The position numbers and the translations under genes are program-made. From the NCBI RefSeq assembly GCF_029946505.1, contig NZ_JARZHG010000002.1, forward strand, positions 744,001 through 808,000: a DNA stretch of 64,000 nucleotides, written 5' to 3'. Below the pieces are notes generated by a model. That model was not told the DNA's origin. It worked only from the letters and a program-made list of their open reading frames with translations, and ran no database searches. Positions 41,595-50,169 of this stretch are shown here, one piece after another; the stretch's first letter is position 1; each line of letters starts with the position of its first letter. The stretch is from Polyangium sp. y55x31 (GTDB taxonomy: Bacteria > Myxococcota_A > Polyangia > Polyangiales > Polyangiaceae).

Positions 41595-42905
41595 ATGCCT
41601 GTCCTTCGCGCGTGTCGTCGACGTATGCCCGGCCATTTCGTGGCGCTTTTGGTGACGCTCGTCGCCAGCGCCGCAATCGCGGAAGAACGCCGAGTCGAAG
41701 CTTCATCCCAAGCGGACCAAGCCGAGGCCGATCTGCCCGCCGCCGACCCCTTCCCTTCCCTCGAACGCGCCATGCAGCTCGCGCGCGAGCGCGCCCCGGG
41801 CGTGGTGAGCGCGCGGGGCGCCGTGGGCGTCGCGAAATCCTCGTACGCAGGCGCGCGGCTCGCCCCACTCGATAATCCTTATTTGGAGGTTTTCGTCGAC
41901 CGAGGCCTCCAGGGCGTGACGAAGGACGCGACGGTCCAGGCGAATTTGTGGCTCCCCCTCGAGGTCTCCGGGCAGCGAGCCCGCAGGATCGACGAGGCGG
42001 ACGCGCTCGTCGCCTGGCAAAAAACGCTCTTCGAGGCGACGCAGCTCTCGGCCGAGGGGGAAGCCGTGCGCGTTTACGGGGCCGCGCTCGTCGCAGCCGC
42101 GCGCGTGCGTACGATCGAAGGGCTCGTCAGTGACGCAGGCGCGGAGGCGGAGGTCTACAGGCAAAGGCTCGCCGCCGGCGACGCGACGCTGCAGGAGGAG
42201 AAGCTCGCGAGCATGGAACACGCGCGATACGTGGTGATGCTCGAGGAGAGCCGCGCCGATCTCACACGCGCGCTCGTCGAGCTCGCCCGCGCGACGGGCC
42301 GCATGTTCTCGCCGCCCGACGGCACGTCCGCCCTGCCCCCCATGCTCGACGAGACGTACGGCCAAACCGGCGCCGCGCGCGCTGCGGAAACGTCTCCCCA
42401 CGTGGCCGCCTCGACACGCGAAGCGAGCTTTTACGCGCGGGCACGCGAGCGCGCGGCGATCGAGGCGCATCCGCCGGTGAACCTCATCGTCACCGCCGGC
42501 CGCGGCGATCTGGGCGAGCCGCGCTTCGGCGGCGGCCTCTCGTGGACCTTCCCGGTCGCGCGGCGCAAGCAAGCCGAAGTGGCCCGCGCCGACGCCGAAC
42601 GAACACGCGCGCTCGCCGAGGCCGCGGTGAAGCAGCGCCTCGTCGCGCAGGGCCTCTCGGGCCTCGAAATCGAGCGCGCCAAGGTGCGCCGCGCCCGCGA
42701 AATCATCGACGCGACGGCCTTGCCCGCAGCGCAAGCTTCGGCCGACGCGGCGGTCGCCATGAAAACCGCCGGCAAGGGGGACATGCTGCTCGTGCTCACC
42801 GCGCGCCGAGATCTCGCGCTCTTGCGTTTGCGGCGCCTCGAGCTGCTCGCGCGCGAGTGGTCGATCGTCGGCGACATCGTTGCATTGACCGGAGATTTGC
42901 CGTGA
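41595..42905 (+). CDS. Outer-membrane efflux factor (TolC/CzcC family)
   Basis: ATG 41595 gives 436 residues with a signal peptide (FVALLVTLVASAAIA). The remainder is mostly long helices with coiled-coil character, as in outer-membrane factors of RND pumps (LERAMQLARERAPGVV and later repeats). It provides the outer-membrane channel for the pump encoded downstream. An upstream GTG at 41556 would lie inside the operator and is unlikely. Its stop overlaps the adaptor's GTG (GTGA), so the genes are coupled. Confidence 0.85.
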   Translation: MPVLRACRRRMPGHFVALLVTLVASAAIAEERRVEASSQADQAEADLPAADPFPSLERAMQLARERAPGVVSARGAVGVAKSSYAGARLAPLDNPYLEVFVDRGLQGVTKDATVQANLWLPLEVSGQRARRIDEADALVAWQKTLFEATQLSAEGEAVRVYGAALVAAARVRTIEGLVSDAGAEAEVYRQRLAAGDATLQEEKLASMEHARYVVMLEESRADLTRALVELARATGRMFSPPDGTSALPPMLDETYGQTGAARAAETSPHVAASTREASFYARARERAAIEAHPPVNLIVTAGRGDLGEPRFGGGLSWTFPVARRKQAEVARADAERTRALAEAAVKQRLVAQGLSGLEIERAKVRRAREIIDATALPAAQASADAAVAMKTAGKGDMLLVLTARRDLALLRLRRLELLAREWSIVGDIVALTGDLP

Positions 42906-44152
42906 CAAACGAGACGAACCCGATCGACGAGGGCTCCGAAGCCCCGCAGACCCCGGACGAGGGCCTTTCCGGAGACGAGGCCGAGCATCGAGCGCCGCCA
43001 GAGGAGCGAAAGCCGCGATGGGCGCGCTGGGGCATCGCCGCGGCACTGTCCGCCCTCGCCGTCGCGGGCCTGTTCGTCCTGGTACGCGGGGGTGATGGGG
43101 AAACGGACGTGCCCGTGACCAAGGCCGACGTCCCGCACGTCGAGGGCAAGGCCATCGTATTCTCGAAGTCCTTTCGTGATCGCGCAGGCATCACGACCGA
43201 GCCCGTGCGCCTCGCGCCGCTCGTGCCGCGCCTCAAGGTCGTCGGCACCGTCGATTTCGATCCGGCGCACGTCGCCGCGGTGGGGACGCGAATCCCCGGG
43301 CTCGTCCGTTCCCTCGCGAAGGTCGAGGGCGACAGCGTGAAAAAGGGCGACGTGCTCGCCGAGATCGAAAGCGCCGAGCTCGGGGAAGCGCAGGCCAGCG
43401 TGGCCGTCGCCGGCGCGCACCGCAAGGCGGCCTCGATCAACGAAAAACGCGAGCGCGATCTCGCCGAGCGAGGTTTGACGACGGCGCGCGAGCACGAGGT
43501 CGCGACCGCGACGCACGAGGAGCAACGCGCCCTCCTCGAAGCCGCGCGGCAACGCGTGGTGGCGATGAGCGGCTCGCCCGGCAGCCCTTTCGGCGTGTAC
43601 ATGCTACGCGCGCCGCTCGAAGGGACCGTGGTGGAGCGGCACATCTTCGCAGGGCAATCCGTCGACGCCCACCTCGTCGCCTTCCGCGTCGCCAACCTCG
43701 ATCACCTCTGGGTGGATCTCTCGGTCTTCGAAAGCAACGTCGACGCGATCCACAAGGACGATCCGGTCGAAATCACGCGCGTCGGAGGTGAGCCGATCCC
43801 CGGCCGCGTCGCCCACGTCGGCGAGGTCGTCGATCCCGTGACCCGCACGGCGGAGGTGCGTGTCGCGGTTTCGAACAAAGAACGCAAGCTCCGGCCGGGG
43901 CAATCCGTGACCGCGATCATCCAGGCCTCCGGTCCTTCGCGCACCATGCTCACCGTGCCCATGACGGCCGTCACGTACATCGACGGACGGCCCACGGTGT
44001 TCCTCGCCGAGAGCCCCGAGCGTGTCGTGCCCACGACGATCGAGATCGGCCCGAACGACGGCACGAACCAGGGCGTCGTCGCGGGTTTGTCCGAGGGGCA
44101 GCTCGTGGTGAGCCGCGGCGTGTTTGCCCTGAAGAGCGAGCTTTACCGGTAA
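42902..44152 (+). CDS. RND efflux periplasmic adaptor (CzcB/CusB type)
   Basis: Starting at GTG 42902 gives 416 residues: an N-terminal acidic stretch, one membrane anchor (about 42-60), the beta-barrel and lipoyl segments (RIPGLVRSLAKVEGDSVKKGDVLAEIES), a helical hairpin, and YMLRAPLEGTVVERHIFAGQSV. It bridges pump and outer-membrane channel. No Met-rich copper motif or His-rich N-terminus is seen, so metal specificity is not indicated. The pump gene begins 4 bases after its stop. Confidence 0.9.
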   Translation: MTNETNPIDEGSEAPQTPDEGLSGDEAEHRAPPEERKPRWARWGIAAALSALAVAGLFVLVRGGDGETDVPVTKADVPHVEGKAIVFSKSFRDRAGITTEPVRLAPLVPRLKVVGTVDFDPAHVAAVGTRIPGLVRSLAKVEGDSVKKGDVLAEIESAELGEAQASVAVAGAHRKAASINEKRERDLAERGLTTAREHEVATATHEEQRALLEAARQRVVAMSGSPGSPFGVYMLRAPLEGTVVERHIFAGQSVDAHLVAFRVANLDHLWVDLSVFESNVDAIHKDDPVEITRVGGEPIPGRVAHVGEVVDPVTRTAEVRVAVSNKERKLRPGQSVTAIIQASGPSRTMLTVPMTAVTYIDGRPTVFLAESPERVVPTTIEIGPNDGTNQGVVAGLSEGQLVVSRGVFALKSELYR

Positions 44153-44156
44153 AACC

Positions 44157-47100
44157 ATGCTGTCACGTATCGTCCTTGCCTCGATTCGCCTTCGAGCGCT
44201 GATGCTCGTCCTCTTCGCGCTGCTCCTCGGCGCCGGCGCCGTGGCCGTGCGCGCGCTCCCCATCGACGCGATGCCGGACGTCTCGACGATCCAGGTCTCC
44301 GTCTTGACGAGCGCCTCCGGCCTCTCCGCCGTCGAAGTCGAGCGGACCGTGACCGTTCCGATCGAGAATGCGCTCAACGGCGTCCCGGGCGGCGCCGAGC
44401 TGCGCAGCGTCTCGCGGAATGGTTTGTCGGCCGTGACCGTGGTCTTCGCGGACGGCACGGACGTGTGGTTCGCGCGCCAGCTCGTGCTGGAGCGCCTGCG
44501 CGCCGTGGAGCGCGAGCTCCCGGCCTCGGCGGGCACGCCCGAGCTCGCGCCGGTCTCCTCGGGCCTCGGCGAAATCTTTCAATTCGTGGTCCGGAGCTCG
44601 CAGCATTCACCGATGCAGCTCCGGACGCTGCTCGACTGGGAGATCGTGCCGAAGCTCCGCAGCGTGCCCGGCGTGATCGAGGTCAACACGATGGGCGGGG
44701 AGCTCAAACAGTTCCAGGTCGTCGTGGATCGCGCGCGCCTCCAGGCCCAGCACATGACGGTGGAGGACGTGATCGACGCCCTCCGCACCGCGAACGTGAA
44801 CGTGGGCGGCGGCTACGTCGAGCGGCGCGAGGAATCGTTCACCGTGCGTGGGCAGGGCATGCTGCGCGACGAGCAGGACATCGCCCATGTGGTCCTGCGG
44901 GCGGACGCCGACGGCGCGCCGGTGCTCGTCAAACACGTGGCCGACGTGCAGATCGGCGCGGCGCTGCGTTATGGCGTGATCACGCACGGCGGCGAACGCG
45001 AGGCGGTCACCGGCATCGTGATGATGCTCTTCGGCGGGAACAGCCGCGAGGTCGTGGCTGCCGTCGGCGAGCGGGTGAAGGAAATCGAGGCGGAGCTGCC
45101 GCCCGGCGCCACCATTGAAGTGGTCTACGATCGCGCCGATTTCGTGGGCCGCACCATCGGCACCGTGCTGAAGAACCTGGCCGAGGGCGTGATTGTCGTG
45201 ACGATCGTGCTCGCGCTCTTCCTCGGCACGCTCCGCGGCGCGCTGGCGGTCGTCCTCGGAATCCCTGCGGCGATGACGGTGGCGGTTCTCGGCATGCACC
45301 TCTTCGGGGTGACGGGTGATCTCATGTCGCTCGGCGCCATCGATTTCGGTTTTTTGGTGGACGGGCCGATCGTGATGCTCGAAGCGGTCATCGCGGCCGT
45401 GGCGGGCCGAAAGCTCGCAGGTGATGCGAAGGCGCGGGCCTATGCAGAGGCCGCGCAAGGCGTGGCGCGCCCGGTCGCCTTCGCCGTGGCGATCATCATG
45501 CTCGTCTACGTGCCGCTTTTGTTCCTCGAAGGCATCGAGGGCAAAATGTTCCGGCCGATGGCGCTGACCATGGCGTGTGCCCTCTTCGGCGCCCTTTTGT
45601 ATTCGGTCCTCTTTTTTCCCGCGTTGCTCGTCACGCTCGTGCCGCCCGCCGAGGGCCACGGGCCGCGGTGGATGGAGTGGATCACCTCGCGGTACGAACG
45701 AATCGTGGGCCGGGCCGTCGCGCTCCGGTGGCCGCTCCTCGGCGCCTCGGCGGTTGCGTTCGTCGTGACGACCTTCCTGTTTTCCCGCGCCGGCGCGGAG
45801 TTCGTCCCCCGCATCTTCGAGGGGGACGCGGTCGTGACCATTCGCCGCGCGCCGAGCATCTCCCTCGAAGAGGCGCGGCGGCTCGATTTCGAGACCGAGA
45901 AGGTGCTGCACGGCTTCCCCGAGGTGGTGAGCACGCTCGGAATGACCGGGCGCGCCGAGGTCGCCATCGATCCCGTCGGCAACGACAACACGGACCTCCT
46001 CGTGCGCCTGCGCTCGCCCGAGGAATGGAAGATGGCGCGTGATTTCGACGGCCTCTCCGAGGCCTTCAAGAATGCGATCGAGGCGCGCGTGCCGGGGACG
46101 TTCGTCTCGGTCTCGCAGCCCATCGAGGACCGCACCAACGAGCTCATCAGCGGCTCGCGCGCCGACGTCTCGATCAAGGTGGTCGGCAACGACATCCACG
46201 AGCTCGCCGCGCTCGCCGACCGGATCGGCGAACGCGTGAAGGCAATCCGAGGCGCCGGTGACGTGCGCGTCGAGCGGCTCCTCGGCCAGCCCGTCATCAG
46301 CGCCGTCGCGGATCGCGCGAAAATGGCGCGGCACGGGGTGAAGGTCGAGGACGCATTCACCGTGATCGCCGCGGCACGCGAAGGCGTGCGCGTCGGCGAC
46401 ATCTACGAGGATCAGCGCAAGTTCGATCTTCGCGTGCTGAATCCTCCGGCCGAGCCTTCGGCGGCGGCGCTCGGTGAGCTTTTCGTCGAGACCTCGAGCG
46501 GCCGCAGTGTCCCGCTGCGCGAAGTGGTCACGCTCGCCGAGGGTGATGGACCGAGCTCGATTCGAAGGCAGGATCGGGAACGCACGGTACGCGTCGACGT
46601 GAATTTGCGGGGGCGCGACCTCGTCTCCTGGGTCGCCGAGGCCAAGGCGGTCGTCGAGCGCGACGTCCCGCTCGCGAGCGGCTACCAGATCGCGTGGGGC
46701 GGGCAATTCGAGAACTTCGAGCGGGCGCAGAAGCGGCTCGCGCTGCTCGTGCCGGCCGTCGTGGTGATCATCTTCGGCATGTTGCTCTGGATGTTCCAGA
46801 ACGTGCGGCTCGCCCTGGCCGTCTTCATGATGGTGCCGCTCTCGCTCGTGGGCGGCATGTTGGGCCTGCTCGCGCGAGGCCTGCCGTTCAGCTTGTCGGC
46901 GGCGGTCGGGTTCATTGCGCTCGGCGGCGTGGCGGTGCTGAACGGGGTGGTGATCGCCAGCGAGGTGCGGAGGCGCCTCACCGCGCGCGAGCCGCTCGAC
47001 GAGGCGATCACGCGTGGGGCGGCGGCCGTCGTGCGCGCGGTGCTCACGACCGCGGCCGTCGCGGCGCTCGGCTTCTTGCCGATGGCGCTCGCGGACAGCG

Positions 47101-47279
47101 CCGGCGCCGAGGTGCAGCGCCCTCTCGCGACGGTCGTCATCTTCGGAATGTTTTTCGGGACGATCACCACGCTCGCAGTCCTGCCCGGCGCGCTGCGGGC
47201 GACGCTCGCGGGAAAGCGATTCGAGCCGCCCGCCGTGGAGGAGGCGTCGATCGATGCGTGCTCGCCGGCCATCACTTGA
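44157..47279 (+). CDS. Heavy-metal-type RND efflux pump (CzcA/CusA family)
   Basis: This 1040-residue inner-membrane pump has twelve expected membrane segments and two periplasmic loops. The TM4 motif DFGFLVDGPIVMLE carries D396, D402 and E409, with the same spacing as D402, D408 and E415 of CzcA, the proton-relay signature of heavy-metal RND pumps. Such pumps export divalent or monovalent metal ions; the residues visible do not tell which. It is the last gene of the three-gene operon and is followed by a TetR gene on the opposite strand. Confidence 0.93.
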   Translation: MLSRIVLASIRLRALMLVLFALLLGAGAVAVRALPIDAMPDVSTIQVSVLTSASGLSAVEVERTVTVPIENALNGVPGGAELRSVSRNGLSAVTVVFADGTDVWFARQLVLERLRAVERELPASAGTPELAPVSSGLGEIFQFVVRSSQHSPMQLRTLLDWEIVPKLRSVPGVIEVNTMGGELKQFQVVVDRARLQAQHMTVEDVIDALRTANVNVGGGYVERREESFTVRGQGMLRDEQDIAHVVLRADADGAPVLVKHVADVQIGAALRYGVITHGGEREAVTGIVMMLFGGNSREVVAAVGERVKEIEAELPPGATIEVVYDRADFVGRTIGTVLKNLAEGVIVVTIVLALFLGTLRGALAVVLGIPAAMTVAVLGMHLFGVTGDLMSLGAIDFGFLVDGPIVMLEAVIAAVAGRKLAGDAKARAYAEAAQGVARPVAFAVAIIMLVYVPLLFLEGIEGKMFRPMALTMACALFGALLYSVLFFPALLVTLVPPAEGHGPRWMEWITSRYERIVGRAVALRWPLLGASAVAFVVTTFLFSRAGAEFVPRIFEGDAVVTIRRAPSISLEEARRLDFETEKVLHGFPEVVSTLGMTGRAEVAIDPVGNDNTDLLVRLRSPEEWKMARDFDGLSEAFKNAIEARVPGTFVSVSQPIEDRTNELISGSRADVSIKVVGNDIHELAALADRIGERVKAIRGAGDVRVERLLGQPVISAVADRAKMARHGVKVEDAFTVIAAAREGVRVGDIYEDQRKFDLRVLNPPAEPSAAALGELFVETSSGRSVPLREVVTLAEGDGPSSIRRQDRERTVRVDVNLRGRDLVSWVAEAKAVVERDVPLASGYQIAWGGQFENFERAQKRLALLVPAVVVIIFGMLLWMFQNVRLALAVFMMVPLSLVGGMLGLLARGLPFSLSAAVGFIALGGVAVLNGVVIASEVRRRLTAREPLDEAITRGAAAVVRAVLTTAAVAALGFLPMALADSAGAEVQRPLATVVIFGMFFGTITTLAVLPGALRATLAGKRFEPPAVEEASIDACSPAIT

Positions 47280-47344
47280 AAGGAGCGGCCTGCTCTACCT
47301 GCATCCCCCATGGACGGGCGACCGGCGACGCCCCTCCTCGTGGG

Positions 47345-47998
47345 TCATTTCTCCTGCTGTGACCCGTTCGGCAATCGCGCCGCACCTGCGCATGCGCCCG
47401 CGAGCACAGTGTCGATGGCCGCGGCGGCGTAGTCCTCGCTGACGGCCTCGCCGCGGTGGATGAGGCGTGCGTAGAGTCCCCCGAAGATCAGGTCGAGGAT
47501 GATCTCCCCATTCACGTCCGCGGGCAATTCGCCACGCGCGATACCGCGCTCGAGCAAGGCCGTCATGCGCTGCCAGCGTCGATCTCTCAGGACCCTCGAA
47601 AGGGCCTCGACCTCCGGATCCGCGCGCTCCGTCTGAAGCATCCGCACGATGCCCCGGCCCGTGGGCGTTTGGGACGTCCGCACGGTCCTCATGACCACGG
47701 CCAGGAGATCCCCGCGCAGCGTGCCCGTATCGATCGCCTCCTCCTCGTCGGCGGCCACGCGCATCGACGCCGTGACGAGCTCCGCCTTCGTCGGCCAGCG
47801 CCGGTAGATCGTCGTCTTGTTCACCCCCGAGCGCGCCGCAACGTCCTCGATGCGTAACGCGCCGTAGCCCACGCGCCCGAGCTCCTCGTGCGTCGCGGTG
47901 AGCACGGCCGACACCACGCGCTCGGCGCGCCCACGGACGCGCGTGCCCTCGGTGCGGCGGGTTCGATGAGCGGGCGGGGGGGTGCTGTCGTGACGCAT
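47345..47998 (-). CDS. TetR-family transcriptional repressor
   Basis: This 217-residue protein has an N-terminal HTH (RIEDVAARSGVNKTTIYRRWPTKAELV, about 47-75) and a C-terminal ligand domain like the TetR_C_11 type. It is divergent from the remnant adaptor gene, and two perfect inverted repeats GGCAAC-N5-GTTGCC lie in the 124-base gap between them. It probably represses its own promoter and the divergent one. It shares no site type with the metal-efflux operon upstream, so it is unlikely to control that. Confidence 0.9.
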   Translation of the reverse strand: MRHDSTPPPAHRTRRTEGTRVRGRAERVVSAVLTATHEELGRVGYGALRIEDVAARSGVNKTTIYRRWPTKAELVTASMRVAADEEEAIDTGTLRGDLLAVVMRTVRTSQTPTGRGIVRMLQTERADPEVEALSRVLRDRRWQRMTALLERGIARGELPADVNGEIILDLIFGGLYARLIHRGEAVSEDYAAAAIDTVLAGACAGAARLPNGSQQEK

Positions 47999-48052
47999 GG
48001 GCCGAGTCTACCGAACGGATCCTCCTGAGTTTTCGCGCAGATCCTCCACAAA

Positions 48053-48109
48053 GGCAACTTGTTGTTGCCAATGTCCCAGCGGCCTGTACTATGGCAACAA
48101 CGAGTTGCC
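48053..48109 (+). promoter_or_regulatory. Divergent promoter with two TetR operators
   Basis: Two perfect 6-5-6 inverted repeats occur: GGCAAC-TTGTT-GTTGCC (48053-48069) and GGCAAC-AACGA-GTTGCC (48093-48109), 40 bases centre to centre. A plus-strand promoter TTGCCA (48065-48070) - 16 bases - TACTAT (48087-48092) is overlapped at its -35 by the first and abutted at its -10 by the second. This is the classic arrangement for repression by the divergent TetR protein. Confidence 0.75.
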
Positions 48110-48122
48110 TTGAGGGTCACGC

Positions 48123-48433
48123 ATGAGCACTGCGACATCACCTTCCGACGTCGTTCCCCAAGCCCCCGCCGTGGGGAGCGCCGCCGCGGGCGCCTCCGCG
48201 AAGCCGAAAAACAAGGGGCGCGCGCTCCTGTTCGTCCTGGCGCTCGCCGCCGTCGGCGGCGGCGGGGGGTACTGGTGGACGCACCGCACCCTGGAGAGCA
48301 CGGACAACGCGCAAGTGGACGGCGAGGTGATCGTGGTCCCGGCGCGGTGCGCGTGAAGCTGCGCGACGTGCCGCAAGGACTCGTGCTCAGGCCCGGCATG
48401 AGCTTCGAGCTGTCCATCGATACCCGCGGATGA
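48123..48433 (+). pseudogene. Internally deleted EmrA/HlyD-type membrane fusion protein remnant
   Basis: The N-terminal part (48123-48350) has a cytoplasmic start, one membrane segment (RALLFVLALAAVGGGGGYWW) and the hallmark STDNAQVDGEVIVVPAR of EmrA/HlyD adaptors. It then runs out of frame. Shortly after, in another frame, follows VRVKLRDVPQGLVLRPGMSFELSIDTRG (48345-48433), which matches the C-terminal end of the same family. About 250 or more central residues are missing and the junction is frameshifted near 48345. It is thus a deletion pseudogene, not a short gene. No EmrB-type permease follows. Confidence 0.75.
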
Positions 48434-48507
48434 CGTTCGAAGGTTATCGAAGCATTCGAGCTGAATCCCCGGGATCCCGGGCGCACGGAGAGAGGAGCGT
48501 CACCGCA

Positions 48508-49752
48508 ATGGAAGAGCGCATCGTGATCGTGGGAGCCGGCCAGGCCGGTGGCGAGCTAGCGGCCGGATTACGAAAACAGGGCTATCAGGGGCGTATCCTT
48601 TTGCTGGGCGACGAGCCGCATCCGCCTTACCAGCGGCCTCCGCTCTCGAAAGGATTTTTGCTTGGAAAGGTGGCCCTGACCGACCTCTACCTGAAACCAC
48701 GCTCGACCTATGAGCGCTTCGACATCGAGCTCAGGCTCGGCACGCGCGTCGAGAGCATCGACCGCTCCACGCGGGAGATCTCCCTGCAGGATGGGAGCCG
48801 GCTGCCGTATGACAAACTCGTTCTGGCCACGGGAGGCCGAGCGCGTCGCTTGAGCCTACCCGGATTGGACAGTGCGACGCTCGAGAACCTGTTCTCGGTG
48901 CGATCGATCTCCGATATCGAGGCGATGCGCGCGAAGTTCGTCTCGGGCAACCGGCTCATCATCATCGGCGGCGGCTACGTCGGGCTCGAGGTCGCGGCCG
49001 TGGCCGTGCAGCTCGGGCTACGCGTCATGGTGCTGGAGGCGGCGCCTCGCCTGCTCTCCCGCGTGACGGGTCCGGAGGTGTCGTCGTTCATCGAGCAACT
49101 TCACCGCGGCCGGGGCGTGGAATTCCGCCTCTCCTGCGAGGTGCAGGGTCTTGCGCTCGACGAGGCGCGGCAAAAGGTGCGCGGCGTGAACGTCGTTTGT
49201 CATGGCGTGCCCGAGCGACTCGATGCGGATCTCGTGCTCGTCGGAATCGGCCTCGTCCCGAACACGGAGCTGGCCTCCGGGGTGGGCCTCGCCGTCGACG
49301 ACGGCATTGTCGTCGACGAATACGCCTGTACGGCGGATCCGGCCATCCTCGCCATCGGAGATTGCGCGAATCAGCCGAGCGCCTACACGGGCGGACGCAT
49401 CCGGCTCGAATCCGTGCCCAATGCGATCGAGCATGCGCGCGTCGCCGCCGCCACCCTGATGGGCAAGCGCGAGCCTTATGCCGCCATTCCCTGGTTCTGG
49501 TCGGACCAGTACGGATTGAAGCTGCAGATGGTCGGGCTCTCCAGCGGCTACGAGCAATGCATCACGCGAGGATCCGCCGGGGGCAAGGAATTCTCGGCCT
49601 TCTATCTCGACGACAAACGGGTCATCGCCGCGGATGTCATCGGCCGCCCCGCGGATTTCATGGCCGCGAAACGGCTGGTTTCGAGCCGGGTCGAGGTGGA
49701 CGTCGCCCGCCTGGGCGACGCGGCCGTCCCGCTCGCCAGTTTTACCGCTTGA
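48508..49752 (+). CDS. FAD/NAD-dependent ferredoxin reductase (putidaredoxin reductase-like)
   Basis: Starting at ATG 48508, with AGAGGAG upstream, gives 414 residues. It has an N-terminal FAD Rossmann motif VIVGAGQAGGELAAGLR, a second NAD motif IIGGGYVGLEVAA near residue 150, and a GDCA-type FAD site (AIGDCANQPS). It is a class I P450 reductase that passes electrons from NADH to the [2Fe-2S] ferredoxin encoded 37 bases downstream. An upstream GTG at 48430 would overlap the remnant adaptor and is unlikely. Confidence 0.9.
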   Translation: MEERIVIVGAGQAGGELAAGLRKQGYQGRILLLGDEPHPPYQRPPLSKGFLLGKVALTDLYLKPRSTYERFDIELRLGTRVESIDRSTREISLQDGSRLPYDKLVLATGGRARRLSLPGLDSATLENLFSVRSISDIEAMRAKFVSGNRLIIIGGGYVGLEVAAVAVQLGLRVMVLEAAPRLLSRVTGPEVSSFIEQLHRGRGVEFRLSCEVQGLALDEARQKVRGVNVVCHGVPERLDADLVLVGIGLVPNTELASGVGLAVDDGIVVDEYACTADPAILAIGDCANQPSAYTGGRIRLESVPNAIEHARVAAATLMGKREPYAAIPWFWSDQYGLKLQMVGLSSGYEQCITRGSAGGKEFSAFYLDDKRVIAADVIGRPADFMAAKRLVSSRVEVDVARLGDAAVPLASFTA

Positions 49753-49789
49753 AGACAATCGATACCTGCAAGGAATTCAGGAGGACATG

Positions 49790-50116
49790 ATGCCGAAGAT
49801 CAAATTCATCGAGGCGGATGGGAAGGAGCACGAGGTCGAGGCACAGGAGGGGCAGTCCGTCATGCAGGCGGCGATGGACAACCTCGTGCCAGGAATCGTC
49901 GCCGAGTGCGGAGGTTTCGCCAGTTGCGCGACCTGCCACGGCTACGTCGACGAGGCTTGGCTGACGAAGGTCCCCCCGCCCGACGCAGCGGAAGAGGGAA
50001 TGATCGCGTGCGCCTATCACGTGCGGCCGAACAGCCGTTTGACCTGTCAGCTCCAGGTGACGCCCGCGCTGGAAGGCCTCGTGATTCGCCTTCCCCTCTC
50101 GCAGACGAGCGAGTGA
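49790..50116 (+). CDS. [2Fe-2S] ferredoxin of the putidaredoxin/adrenodoxin type
   Basis: This 108-residue protein has the cluster motif C-x5-C-x2-C-x36-C (ECGGFASCATCHG ... LTCQ), exact for adrenodoxin/putidaredoxin-type ferredoxins. GGAGG stands 5 bases before ATG 49790, which is therefore preferred to ATG 49787. It carries electrons from the reductase to the P450. The acidic residue just before the first cluster Cys is Glu rather than the Asp of putidaredoxin. The C-terminus ends in SQTSE and lacks the terminal Trp that helps putidaredoxin act on P450cam. Confidence 0.92.
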   Translation: MPKIKFIEADGKEHEVEAQEGQSVMQAAMDNLVPGIVAECGGFASCATCHGYVDEAWLTKVPPPDAAEEGMIACAYHVRPNSRLTCQLQVTPALEGLVIRLPLSQTSE

Positions 50117-50169
50117 GGACCGGACAGCCTGCCGCGCTTTTTCTCCCAGTACCCGAGAGAGGTTCGAAC

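Noticed and set aside
47345-48109. TetR as regulator of the upstream metal-type RND operon
   Set aside because: Its operators (GGCAAC-N5-GTTGCC) lie only in its own divergent promoter, while the RND promoter has unrelated CAAAC/GTTTG sites.
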